From positions 2,120,501 through 2,184,500 of the forward strand of contig NC_016622.1 in NCBI RefSeq assembly GCF_000283655.1: a stretch of 64,000 nt of DNA. The letters are read 5' to 3'. The translations under genes were made by a program, and so were the position numbers. The notes below the pieces were generated by a model. It saw nothing but the letters and a program-made list of their open reading frames with translations. It was not told the DNA's origin and ran no database searches. Source of the stretch: Azospirillum lipoferum 4B (GTDB lineage Bacteria; Pseudomonadota; Alphaproteobacteria; Azospirillales; Azospirillaceae). Position 1 is the stretch's first letter. The number at the start of each line of letters is the position of its first letter. Shown here one piece after another: positions 37,411 to 45,923 of this stretch.

Positions 37411-38178
37411 GTGATCACACTCGGCGCGCTGAACGACATCACCCATATCCGCCACGCCTTTTTCACCCGCACCGGCGGGGTGTCCACCGGGCGGTACGCC
37501 TCGCTGAATTGCGGGCTGGGGTCCAACGACTCAACCGCGGCGGTGCGCGAGAACCGCGCCCGCGCCGCGGCCCGCATGGAGGTGGCGCCCGAAAACCTCG
37601 TCACCTGCCATCAGGTCCACAGCCCGACCTGCGTCGTGGTGGAGGAGCCATGGACGCCGGAGACGGCCCCCAAGGCCGACGCCATGGCCACCCGCCGGCC
37701 GGGCATCGCTCTGGGCATCCTCACCGCCGACTGTGCGCCCGTTCTGTTCGCCGACAGCAAGGCCCGCGTGATCGGTGCCGCCCATGCCGGCTGGAAGGGC
37801 GCCCGGGCCGGCGTCATCGAGGCGACCGTCGCCCGCATGGTGGAGCTGGGCGCCAAGCCCAACCGTATCGTCGCCTGCATCGGCCCCTGCATCGCCCAGC
37901 GCTCCTACGAGGTCGGGCCGGAATTCCCCGCCCCGTTCGAGGAGGAGGACCCGCGCAACCGCGACTACTTCGCCCCCGCCCGCAAGCCCGACCATTTCCT
38001 GTTCGATCTGGCCGCCTACGTCACCCGGCGGCTGGGCGACTCCGGCGTCACGGTGATCCAGCGCTGCCCCAACGACACGGTGGCGGAGGAGGACCGCTTT
38101 TTCAGCTACCGCCGCTCCTGCCTTCGGGGCGAACCGGATTACGGCCGCGGCCTTTCGGCCATCGTCCTCCAGAACTGA
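37411..38178 (+). CDS. pgeF: PgeF/YfiH family multicopper oxidoreductase-like protein
   Basis: A 255-residue YfiH/LACC1-family protein. Members have been described as peptidoglycan editing factor and as purine nucleoside phosphorylase/adenosine deaminase. The conserved zinc ligands and active-site residues are visible: TCHQVHSP (His), LTADCAPVLF (Cys) and GAAHAGWKGARAGV (His), plus GPCIAQRSYEVG. The start is a GTG at 37411 with AAGGA eight bases upstream. It follows the MidA-like gene by about 130 bases on the same strand. Confidence 0.92.
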   Translation: MITLGALNDITHIRHAFFTRTGGVSTGRYASLNCGLGSNDSTAAVRENRARAAARMEVAPENLVTCHQVHSPTCVVVEEPWTPETAPKADAMATRRPGIALGILTADCAPVLFADSKARVIGAAHAGWKGARAGVIEATVARMVELGAKPNRIVACIGPCIAQRSYEVGPEFPAPFEEEDPRNRDYFAPARKPDHFLFDLAAYVTRRLGDSGVTVIQRCPNDTVAEEDRFFSYRRSCLRGEPDYGRGLSAIVLQN

Positions 38179-38270
38179 ACCACCCCGAACGGGCGCTGAT
38201 CGCGCCACGGTCATGCCGCCCGCGCAGGGCGGCATTCCCCAATGGGGAAAGACCCCACCGTCATCGAACG

Positions 38271-38299
38271 TTTACACGGGCACGCCCCTTTGTTATGGT
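38271..38299 (+). promoter_or_regulatory. Candidate promoter of prs
   Basis: TTTACA at 38271-38276 and TATGGT at 38294-38299 with a 17-base spacer, about 80 bases before prs. Upstream, 38214-38234 forms an eight-base-pair hairpin (TGCCGCCC with GGGCGGCA) without a U-run, which may mark the end of the pgeF transcript. Confidence 0.4.
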
Positions 38300-38379
38300 C
38301 CGCCCCGTTTTCAAGGGGCGGCGGCGCGCAAGCGGCGAACGTGCCTTGAGCCGTATCCCTGCAAAGAGAGCCGACCCCG

Positions 38380-39315
<936 letters not shown>

Positions 39316-39335
39316 CCAGCGGCAGCTTTACAGGA

Positions 39336-39368
39336 AAGGCCCTTTCCCGATGGGAGAGGGCCTTTTTT
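39336..39368 (+). terminator. Intrinsic terminator after prs
   Basis: A 13-base-pair stem (39336-39348 with 39352-39364, one G-U pair) with a GAT loop, followed by a TTTTTT run ending at 39368, about 20 bases after the prs stop. Confidence 0.92.
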
Positions 39369-39385
39369 GTTGCGCACATTTGCCC

Positions 39386-39586
39386 TCAGCCCTCCCCCGC
39401 CAGCCCGTGGAAGTCGTTCGCCGTCACCTGCCCGCCGGTCGCGGTGGCAATGCGCGCCATCACCGCCGGACGGGGAACCCGGCGGCCGTGGCGGTAGCGG
39501 TTGACCGTGGCCTGACTCGTCCCGATCAGGGCGGCGAAGGCCTCTTCCTTGGTTGCGGTCCGGGTGAGCCAATCATCGAGCGTCAT
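39386..39586 (-). CDS. Small Cro/CI-type helix-turn-helix protein
   Basis: A 66-residue protein, MTLDDWLTRTATKEEAFAAL then IGTSQATVNRYRHGRRVPRP, with a compact HTH (residues 14-36) as in Cro-like regulators. It is divergent from the S24 repressor gene at 39669 across an 82-base gap with two short palindromes, the arrangement of a phage-type CI/Cro switch. No phage genes surround it. The start at 39586 is the only reasonable ATG; the frame runs further but overlaps the repressor. Confidence 0.75.
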   Translation of the reverse strand: MTLDDWLTRTATKEEAFAALIGTSQATVNRYRHGRRVPRPAVMARIATATGGQVTANDFHGLAGEG

Positions 39587-39668
39587 ACCGCAATGGTTTA
39601 GACCAAGCCGGCTTCTGCGCGCAACTGGATTTATTCCGCGACGTTGGACTTTCCAAAGCCGTTTTGGT
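39587..39668. promoter_or_regulatory. Divergent operator region of the CI/Cro-like pair
   Basis: An 82-base gap between divergent regulators holding TGGT-TTAG-ACCA (39594-39605) and TTGGA-CTT-TCCAA (39644-39656). Both share a TGG...CCA outline and flank the start codons of the two genes, as expected of operators for mutual or self repression. Confidence 0.45.
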
Positions 39669-40343
39669 ATGAACAAGCCTATGACCACCATGCGCGAACT
39701 GCGGCAGGCCGCCGGGCTGAGCCAGGAGAAGCTGGCCGATCTGGCCGGCACCTCCCAGCCCCAGATCAACAAGCTGGAGACCGGCCAGCGCAAGATGACC
39801 GTCGATTGGGCGGTCAAGCTCGCCCAGCCGCTGGGCGTTGAGCCCGCGGTGCTGCTCGGCCTCGACCTGCCGGCCGTTCCGGCGGCGGCACGCCCGGCGC
39901 GGCCTGCGATGCCGCCGCTGCTGCGAACGCCGCCGGCCGGGGCGCAACAGGCCCAGGCGGCCGCATCCATGCCGGTCAGGGCGGCGGCGCGCGGCGGGGT
40001 GGACCAGGAGATGTTCCTGGAGGATGGTCCCATCGACTGGATCGCCCGTCCCGACTATCTGAAGAACGCCCGCGATCCCTACGCCATGTATGTCGTCGGC
40101 GAATCGATGATGCCGCGCTTTCGGCCGGCCCAGCTGCTGCACGTCAACCCGCACAAGCCGCCGGCACCGGGGGCCGGGGTGGTGGTGGTCAAGCGCAACA
40201 AGGCGGTGCTGGTGAAGGAGTTCGTGCGCCGCGGCCCCGAGGCGGTGGTGCTGCGCGAATATCAGCCGGCGGACCGCGAGTTCGCCGTTCCGCTGGAGGA
40301 TCTCGATACCCTGCACACCGTCGTGGGGCTGCAGGAGCCCTGA
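39669..40343 (+). CDS. XRE-family repressor with S24 (LexA/CI-like) peptidase domain
   Basis: A 224-residue protein with an N-terminal HTH (residues 8-60, RELRQAAGLSQEKLADLAGT, SQPQINKLETGQRKM), a Pro/Ala-rich linker (70-115) and a C-terminal S24 domain with the catalytic Ser in YVVGESMMPRF and the Lys in VVVVKRNKAVLVKEF. Such repressors autocleave on RecA activation or act without cleavage; an Ala-Gly site is not obvious. The ATG at 39669 gives MNKPMTTMREL; ATGs at codons 5 and 8 are alternatives. It is divergent from the small HTH gene, and a TATAAT promoter within palindromes follows. Confidence 0.88.
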   Translation: MNKPMTTMRELRQAAGLSQEKLADLAGTSQPQINKLETGQRKMTVDWAVKLAQPLGVEPAVLLGLDLPAVPAAARPARPAMPPLLRTPPAGAQQAQAAASMPVRAAARGGVDQEMFLEDGPIDWIARPDYLKNARDPYAMYVVGESMMPRFRPAQLLHVNPHKPPAPGAGVVVVKRNKAVLVKEFVRRGPEAVVLREYQPADREFAVPLEDLDTLHTVVGLQEP

Positions 40344-40347
40344 GGCT

Positions 40348-40399
40348 ATACCGATCCGGTATCGGTATTCATTGGCCCTTATAATCCATATTGGATTAT
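40348..40399 (+). promoter_or_regulatory. Promoter overlapped by two palindromes
   Basis: ATACCGAT and ATCGGTAT (40348-40355 and 40361-40368) form one inverted repeat; ATAATCCA and TGGATTAT (40381-40388 and 40392-40399) form a second. A perfect TATAAT lies at 40380-40385, overlapping the left arm of the second. The layout suggests tight regulation of the small gene at 40462. The responsible regulator is unknown; the adjacent S24 repressor is the obvious candidate. Confidence 0.6.
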
Positions 40400-40461
40400 T
40401 CCTTCGCTGCGCGGATCGCCGGACATGCCCGGTGCACCGCCCCAGCCAAGGAGAAACGGTC

Positions 40462-40773
40462 ATGCCCCAGCTCTATCCCCGCTTCCATCCCGGCCCGTCC
40501 GGCGGGCGGCTCGACAGCTTCAGCGAGCGCGGCGCCCGCGAATTGGCCCGCCGCATCCGCGAGGCCTGGGCCAGGATCGGCTGGGATGTGGAGGTGCGGG
40601 TGGAGCGCATCGCCAGCGAGGAACTGGGCGACGGGCGCAGCATCGCCCATTTCACCGTCCGCAGCGACCTGATCAACGGCCTGCCGCAACGTCGTCTGGA
40701 GCGGCGCTCGAAACAGTGCATCGACCAGCATCAGGACGAGGCGGCGGCCCGGCCGCAGAAGCGGGCCGCCTGA
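40462..40773 (+). CDS. Conserved hypothetical protein (103 aa)
   Basis: A 103-residue soluble protein with no signal peptide: MPQLYPRFHPGPSGGRL, then FSERGARELARRIREAWARIG and WDVEVRVERIASEELG, ending in a charged tail. The order helix-strand-strand is visible but no family is recognised. It is preceded by AAGGAG eight bases before the ATG and by a strong promoter overlapped by palindromes, so it is probably the main regulated target of the neighbouring repressor module. Convergent with the gene at 40781. Confidence 0.65.
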   Translation: MPQLYPRFHPGPSGGRLDSFSERGARELARRIREAWARIGWDVEVRVERIASEELGDGRSIAHFTVRSDLINGLPQRRLERRSKQCIDQHQDEAAARPQKRAA

Positions 40774-40780
40774 CGCCGCT

Positions 40781-41170
40781 TCACTTCAGCCGCTCGTCCA
40801 GTTCCACCTGATAGCCGACGGCGAGGCGGTTGGTCTCGTTGGCCATTCCCACCACCGCCATCAGTTCGCCGAACTGCGCGTCGGTCATGCCCAGCCGGCG
40901 CGCCGCCGCCTCGTGCGAGCGGATGCAGTACTGGCAGTTGTTGGTCACGCTGACCGCGACGAAGATCATCTCCTTCACCAGCGGATCCAGCGCGCCGGGA
41001 GCCATCACCTCCTTCAGGCTGTCCCATGTCCGCGCCAGTGTCGGCGGGTGGTGGGCGATCATCTTCCAGAAATTATTCACGTCCGGGACGCTGCGCGTCG
41101 CCTTGATGTCGTCGTAGACGGCGCGCACCTCCGGTGCGGCATCGGCCTGGTCGATGGGGGGAAGCGGCAT
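40781..41170 (-). CDS. Carboxymuconolactone decarboxylase / AhpD-like protein
   Basis: A 129-residue protein of the AhpD/CMD superfamily. It has the redox motif NNCQYCIRSHEAAARRLGM (C-x-x-C with a following His), as in peroxidase-related alkylhydroperoxidase D proteins; the upstream part PDVNNFWKMIAHHPPTLARTW is typical. It probably acts as a thiol-based reductant or peroxidase; the partner is unknown. The ATG at 41170 (MPLPPIDQADAAP) is preferred over the open extension to 41317. It converges with the gene at 40462, with seven bases between the stops. Confidence 0.88.
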   Translation of the reverse strand: MPLPPIDQADAAPEVRAVYDDIKATRSVPDVNNFWKMIAHHPPTLARTWDSLKEVMAPGALDPLVKEMIFVAVSVTNNCQYCIRSHEAAARRLGMTDAQFGELMAVVGMANETNRLAVGYQVELDERLK

Positions 41171-41470
41171 GGCGGACGGGCTCCTGCACGGGGTTGTGAC
41201 CCGTCGATATGGCCGGACATCGTGCCGCAAGGCAACCGCCGGTCTATGCCAACCGCCGTGCGGTTCATGCCCATCGGCCGCGTTGACCATGGGTCGCCCC
41301 GCTGGTAGTAAAGACAAGGCACAAGATCGCGCAAACGTTCGGGCCGCCGATCAGCCGCCGACGGTACCAAGCCAAGAAGCCGACAAGACACGAAACCCAT
41401 TCGTGCAACGTTCCCATGCGGCCCGGTTCCGGCACACGCCCGGTCAGGCCCGACTGCCGGGAGGAACAGC
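41171..41470. other. Intergenic region, no gene seen
   Basis: Three hundred bases between divergent genes. Open frames here are shadows with biased composition. It ends with GGGAGGAAC ahead of the GTG at 41471. No operator or promoter could be assigned with confidence. Confidence 0.4.
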
Positions 41471-42232
41471 GTGGAGAGCATGGTTCTCGAAACGGTCGAG
41501 CGTCTTGGAACGGCCAACTCCCCTGCCATCCCTCCGGAAGACGCGGGCCTCCGCGACTCGGCCGAGGCCCTGCTCCGTCTCGCTCACTTCCATGCGGAGG
41601 AGCCGACGCCGGCTTTGTTCACGGCGCTGCGCGAGAGCCCGGTCGGCCGCGGTCCGCTGGCGCTTGACCGTGACGATGCCCTGCAGGCCGCCGCCCTGGT
41701 GGACGAGGTGGTGAGCGATCTTCCCGACCGGATCACCCGCCGCTGCCTCGCCGCACTGGCCGCCGATTTCACCGCCATCCACCACAGCGGCGAGTTGCGC
41801 GCCTGCCCGACCGAGGGACCGTGGATGGACGAACGGGTCAGGGCCGAGGCCGCCGCCTCGCTCCAGCGCTGGCGGACCGGGATGGAGACGGAACTCCGCC
41901 GCCCGCCGTTCGACCGGTTGCCCGACGACCATGTCGCGGTGGAGCTGGCGATGCTGGCGGAACTACTCGACCGCGGCCGGGCGGCCGACGCGGTTCGGTT
42001 CCTCGACCGCCATCCGTTGCGCTGGGTGCCGAATTTCTGCAGCCGGATCGCCACCCGCTGCCGGGAACCTTTCTTCGCCGGCATCGCCATCCTGACCAAC
42101 GCCCATCTCGACCATCTGCGCGACCGGCTGGGCGCCGCCTGCAACATGCCGCGTCCTGGCGAGGACGAGGATGACACCCGCCGCCGACGCTGGACCGAGG
42201 GGCGGTTCCCGCGCGCCTGCACCTGCGAATAG
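41471..42232 (+). CDS. TorD/DmsD-like molecular chaperone
   Basis: A 253-residue all-helical protein. The C-terminal segment LDRHPLRWVPNFCSRIATRC followed by REPFFAGIAILTNAHLDHLRD matches the TorD/NarJ family, chaperones for molybdoenzymes before Tat export. The N-terminal half (LLRLAHFHAEEPTPALFTALRESPVG) also fits. GTG start with a good GGGAGG site upstream. No molybdoenzyme or membrane subunit is present nearby, so its client is unknown. The C-terminus ends PRACTCE with two cysteines. Confidence 0.75.
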   Translation: MESMVLETVERLGTANSPAIPPEDAGLRDSAEALLRLAHFHAEEPTPALFTALRESPVGRGPLALDRDDALQAAALVDEVVSDLPDRITRRCLAALAADFTAIHHSGELRACPTEGPWMDERVRAEAAASLQRWRTGMETELRRPPFDRLPDDHVAVELAMLAELLDRGRAADAVRFLDRHPLRWVPNFCSRIATRCREPFFAGIAILTNAHLDHLRDRLGAACNMPRPGEDEDDTRRRRWTEGRFPRACTCE

Positions 42233-42344
42233 TAGAGCCGGACCTGCCGGAAGTCGGAGTTGCCCCGGCTTCGGTCCATCGTCCAAGGTGGCGGGGGTGG
42301 CGCCCCCATGGCCGTCCAGCTCCTTTCCCCAGCATTGGATGGCA

Positions 42345-44471
42345 ATGCCCTTTCGCAGCCCCGAAAGCCGGACCGATCGCAAGGGCTCCCTGCGGCTGCT
42401 TCGCCTCCTGCTCGCGGTATCGGTGGCCTTGCCGCTGGTGCTGTTCGCCGGCATCGGATGGCGCGAACGGGGTGAGGCCCAGGAGGAGGCCGAACGGAAC
42501 AGCCGCAAGAACGCGCTGATCCTGCACGAACATGTGCTGAAGGTGTTCGACACCATGGCGCAGGTTCTGGATCGCGTGGATGAGCGCGTCCACGGCCGAA
42601 GCTGGCGTGAGATCGGCGAATCGGAGTCGCTGCACCGCTATCTGCGGACCATGGTGGGGGAATTGGATCAGGTCGGCGCCATAGGGCTGACCGATGCCAC
42701 CGGTACCGTGCGCAACTCCAGCCGCGTCTTCCCATCGCGCAACAGCTATATCGGAGACCGCGCCGACTTCCGGGAACAACGGGAAAGCGACGCCGGCCTG
42801 CTCATCGCCGGGCCGATCGCGGATGCGGCCACCGGCCGGGCCACCTTCGGCATCAGCCGGCGCCGCAGCAGCCCCGGCGGTCCCGATGCCAGCTTCGACG
42901 GGATCATCGCCGCCATCGTCGATCCGGATTATTTCTTCAGCTTCTACCGGCAGGTCATCGGGACGGAAGGCGAATCCATCTCGCTGATCCGCGAAGACGG
43001 CGTGATCCTGATGCGATACCCGCCGCTGGAAGGGGCCGCAACGCTCCCCACCCTGCCGACCGACAGCGGCCTGCGCGGCGAAATCGAAAAGCAGCCGAAC
43101 GAAGGGCTGTTCCGCACCGACGCCAGCCATGTGCAGGGTCTGGCCCGCGTGTTCGCCTACAAACGGGTCAGCAATTTTCCGGTCTATGTCGTCTATGGGT
43201 TGGATCAGGCGCAGATCGCCCGGTCCTGGTGGCGCAACATCGCGCTGGACGGCGCCTTCGTCGCCCCGGCCACCCTGGCGCTCGCGCTGATCGCCTGGCT
43301 GGCCTACAGCCGTGCCGCGTCCGAGGCTGCGGCGGTGCGCCGCTGGGCGGAGGAGGTGCGCAACCGCGAAAGGCTGGAGGAGGCCCTGCGCCAGAGCCAG
43401 AAGATGGAGGCGCTGGGCCAGCTGACCGGCGGGGTCGCCCACGACTTCAACAATCTGCTGACCGCGGCGATGGCCAACATGCATCTGCTGGGCCGCCACC
43501 TGCCGCCGGAGGGGCAGCGTTTCCTGACGGGCGCCAACACCGCGCTGGAACGGGCGGAGAAGCTGACCCGCCAGTTGCTGTCCTTCTCGCGCCAGGACGC
43601 GGTGAATCCGACCGTGGTCGATCTGGGCGACAGCCTGCGCCGGATGGGCGACCTGCTGGAACGGTCGGTGCGGGCCGATATCGCGCTGGAATGGGATATC
43701 GCGCCGGTGCCGATGTTGGTCGCCGTCGATTCCATCCAGCTGGAGATGGCGGTGCTGAACCTGGTTCTGAACGCCCGCGACGCCATGCCCGGCGGCGGAC
43801 GGATCCGCATAGCCGCGTCTCCCGGACCGGAACCGCGCAGCGTGCGCATCGAGGTGTCGGACACCGGGGCCGGCATGCCGCCGGAGGTGATCGCCCGCGC
43901 CTTCGATCCCTTCTTCACCACCAAGGGCGTCGGCAAGGGCACCGGGCTCGGCTTGTCGATGGTCTACGGCTTCGCCCGCCAGTCCGGCGGCAATGCCGCC
44001 ATCGACAGCCGGCCGGGCGAAGGCACCCGCGTCCGCATCGACCTGCCGCTGACCGAGATGAGGCCGCCGGAACCGGCCCCCGCCCCCACCGCGCCGGCGG
44101 CCGAGCACCGCCCGCTGCGCATCCTGGTGGTGGAGGACAACCCGCTGGTCCTGATGGCGACGGTGGAAGGGCTGATCCAGGAGGGCTTCACCGTGGAGAC
44201 CGCCGAAGACGGCGTGGCCGCGCTGGAACTGCTGGAAACCGACCGCGACTTCGATCTGGTCGTGTCGGACGTGGTCATGCCCCGCGGCGTGTCGGGCATC
44301 GACCTGGCACGGCACATCCGCGAGCGCTGGCCGCAGCTGCGCGTCCTGCTGGCGTCCGGCTACAGCCCGGAGTCGCTGGCGTCCATGGGGGCGGACACCG
44401 CATCGGTGCTTGCCAAGCCCTTCACACCCGACCAGCTGGCCGCACGCATCAGGTCCCTGGCCGGCGCGTAG
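42345..44471 (+). CDS. Hybrid sensor histidine kinase with Cache-type sensor and receiver
   Basis: A 708-residue inner-membrane protein. Two transmembrane segments (about residues 17-35 and 300-320) flank a periplasmic double-Cache domain (VRNSSRVFPSRNSYIGDRADF, then IVDPDYFFSFY). Then HisKA with MEALGQLTGGVAHDFNNLLT (phospho-His near residue 365), HATPase with LNLVLNARDAMP (N box), DTGAGMP and GTGLGLSMVYG (G boxes), and a receiver (VVEDNPLVL, DLVVSDVVMPRG, Asp near 645, LAKPFT). Start at 42345 (MPFRSPES) or at 42339. The output partner is not in the window. Confidence 0.93.
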   Translation: MPFRSPESRTDRKGSLRLLRLLLAVSVALPLVLFAGIGWRERGEAQEEAERNSRKNALILHEHVLKVFDTMAQVLDRVDERVHGRSWREIGESESLHRYLRTMVGELDQVGAIGLTDATGTVRNSSRVFPSRNSYIGDRADFREQRESDAGLLIAGPIADAATGRATFGISRRRSSPGGPDASFDGIIAAIVDPDYFFSFYRQVIGTEGESISLIREDGVILMRYPPLEGAATLPTLPTDSGLRGEIEKQPNEGLFRTDASHVQGLARVFAYKRVSNFPVYVVYGLDQAQIARSWWRNIALDGAFVAPATLALALIAWLAYSRAASEAAAVRRWAEEVRNRERLEEALRQSQKMEALGQLTGGVAHDFNNLLTAAMANMHLLGRHLPPEGQRFLTGANTALERAEKLTRQLLSFSRQDAVNPTVVDLGDSLRRMGDLLERSVRADIALEWDIAPVPMLVAVDSIQLEMAVLNLVLNARDAMPGGGRIRIAASPGPEPRSVRIEVSDTGAGMPPEVIARAFDPFFTTKGVGKGTGLGLSMVYGFARQSGGNAAIDSRPGEGTRVRIDLPLTEMRPPEPAPAPTAPAAEHRPLRILVVEDNPLVLMATVEGLIQEGFTVETAEDGVAALELLETDRDFDLVVSDVVMPRGVSGIDLARHIRERWPQLRVLLASGYSPESLASMGADTASVLAKPFTPDQLAARIRSLAGA

Positions 44472-44502
44472 GCTCGGTGCTCCGATCCGGCGGCTGCCGG
44501 GA

Positions 44503-44727
44503 TCAGGTCAGGGCGCTGACGAACATCGGCGTCCACATCGCCATGCACCAGACGAGGCCCAGGCACAGGCCGCGGGTGAAGTCGTCGAAGGTCGGCTGTT
44601 CCAGGCGGTGCAGCTTCCACATCGCGTTCACGTCGCCGGGCGTCGGGGTGGCGTCATCCGCGGCGTTGGGGGGGCTGGTGGGTTCACGGCTTGCGGCTGC
44701 GCGCCGGTCGGGGTCGCGTGACGGCAT
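44503..44727 (-). CDS. Small predicted membrane protein (74 aa)
   Basis: A 74-residue frame from the ATG at 44727. The N-terminal half is polar and Pro/Ala-rich; the C-terminal half reads MWKLHRLEQPTFDDFTRG and then a hydrophobic helix LCLGLVWCMAMWTPMFVSAL. Not assigned to a known family. It converges with the histidine kinase (about 30 bases between stops). A frame extending to 44742 has a less likely ATG. Confidence 0.55.
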   Translation of the reverse strand: MPSRDPDRRAAASREPTSPPNAADDATPTPGDVNAMWKLHRLEQPTFDDFTRGLCLGLVWCMAMWTPMFVSALT

Positions 44728-44831
44728 GGCTGGGCCTCGCATCGATGGTGGAATGCCCAGGAAACTTGTGCCCGCCTCCGCCGCCGGCCACCCTTTCTTC
44801 CGTCATCGGTGAAATTTTATCGGCATACGAA

Positions 44832-44867
44832 AAAAGGCCGCCACCCGCTGGACGGATGGGGCCTTTT
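44832..44867 (-). terminator. Intrinsic terminator of the gene at 44901
   Basis: On the minus strand GAAAAGGCC-type stem AAAAGGCC/GGCCTTTT (44860-44867 with 44832-44839) encloses a 20-base loop with internal GC pairing and is followed by further T residues. It is 34 bases after the stop of the gene at 44901-45125. Confidence 0.75.
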
Positions 44868-44900
44868 CGCACGCGATCCGGCCAGATCGGCCGGATGAGC

Positions 44901-45125
44901 TCACTTGCCGGGACGGATCACCGGGGTGAGCTGGTCGCCCCAGTTGCCGGCTTCATTGTGATAACGGGCGGTGCGCATCAGCTCCACCGTCACGCCGGCC
45001 TCGACCGCCTTGACGACGGCGTCGTTCAGGCGGTGCAGGTTGTTGGCGACGATGCGGATGGCGCTTTCCTGCTCCGGAGTCATCTCCGAACGGTCATCCG
45101 GCGGCGCGTCCTTGAATCCCGACAT
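44901..45125 (-). CDS. Conserved small hypothetical protein (74 aa)
   Basis: A 74-residue soluble protein, MSGFKDAPPDDRSEMTPEQE then SAIRIVANNLHRLNDAVVKA, mostly helical, ending GDQLTPVIRPGK. AAGGAAC lies seven bases before the ATG at 45125 and an intrinsic terminator follows the gene, so it is a real single-gene unit. The function is unknown. Confidence 0.7.
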   Translation of the reverse strand: MSGFKDAPPDDRSEMTPEQESAIRIVANNLHRLNDAVVKAVEAGVTVELMRTARYHNEAGNWGDQLTPVIRPGK

Positions 45126-45549
45126 GCGTTGTTCCTTCCCCTGGATTGGGACCGCCCCGGCGGGACCGGCAGCGGTCCAGAACTTGGTCATGATCTTGCC
45201 CGGCGTCCGATGCCGGTTTTCATCATGTACCACATCGTGTGCGCCGCGACAAAGTTCCCGACGCGCCAAGCGCTTGCGACCATTGGCCTCTTGCAACCGA
45301 CGAACGGCCCTGCGGCACCTCCAAACCGACGATGCCGCTGACAGGCCGAAAATGTCCTCACAAGCAATGAACGGTTGCCAGCCGTCTTTACCGGGAGGCA
45401 ACGGAAATCCGCCGAAACATTGTTTCCAGCGAAGAAAGCAAATATCAGTTTAGCGTCTTACTTAACTTTTAGGTTAACTCGACTGTTGACGCATCTCGAT
45501 TACAATGCCCAGAATTCGCCATAAACTTGCTGTCCCAACGGAGATCATC
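45126..45549. other. Intergenic region, AT-rich at its right end
   Basis: About 420 bases. The part from 45420 to 45510 is AT-rich (TTACTTAACTTTTAGGTTAAC) and contains a TACAAT at 45501-45506 that could be a -10 box for the secreted protein downstream. If so, the ATG at 45505 would lie within the promoter and the TTG at 45550 would be the true start. No gene was recognised in the rest. Confidence 0.4.
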
Positions 45550-45918
45550 TTGAAGAACGTCGCCGCCAAGGCCCTGCTGGTTGTGTCCTCGCTGTTCCTG
45601 ATGCACGGCGCGGCACTCGCCGGCCAGCAGGATTTCACGATTGTCAACAAGACCGGCTATGCGCTGAAGCACATCTATGTATCCGAGAACAACAACAACA
45701 GCTGGGACGAGGACATCCTCGGCCGTGATGTCCTGGAGAACGGCGAATATTTCGAGGTTTCCTTCGGCAAGGCCGAAAAGGTCTGCAAGTGGGACATGAA
45801 GGTCGTCTATGACGACGGCGAGTCGGCGGTCTGGAGTGGCCTGAACCTGTGCCAAATCTCCAAGCTGACGCTGAAGTGGAACAAGAACACCGGCGTCACC
45901 TCGGCCCAGACCGAGTAA
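45550..45918 (+). CDS. Small secreted protein of unknown function
   Basis: A 122-residue protein with a good signal peptide (KNVAAKALLVVSSLFLMHGA, cleavage after ALA) and a mature domain of about 100 residues: DFTIVNKTGYALKHIYVS, then NNNNSWDEDILGRDVLENGE and two cysteines (VCKWD, NLCQIS) that probably form a disulphide. The sequence suggests a small beta-sandwich. The TTG at 45550 is preceded by GGAG six bases upstream; an ATG at 45505 adds 15 residues but has no site. It converges with the ABC ATPase gene, with five bases between the stops. Confidence 0.7.
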   Translation: MKNVAAKALLVVSSLFLMHGAALAGQQDFTIVNKTGYALKHIYVSENNNNSWDEDILGRDVLENGEYFEVSFGKAEKVCKWDMKVVYDDGESAVWSGLNLCQISKLTLKWNKNTGVTSAQTE

Positions 45919-45923
45919 GTTCC

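Noticed and set aside
39386-40343. A prophage remnant
   Set aside because: Only the repressor-like pair is present; no integrase, replication, packaging or structural gene lies near, and base composition is like the neighbours.
41838-44315. An 825-codon open frame on the minus strand across the TorD-like gene and the histidine kinase
   Set aside because: Spans two real plus-strand genes with clear motifs; no ribosome binding site or conserved domain.
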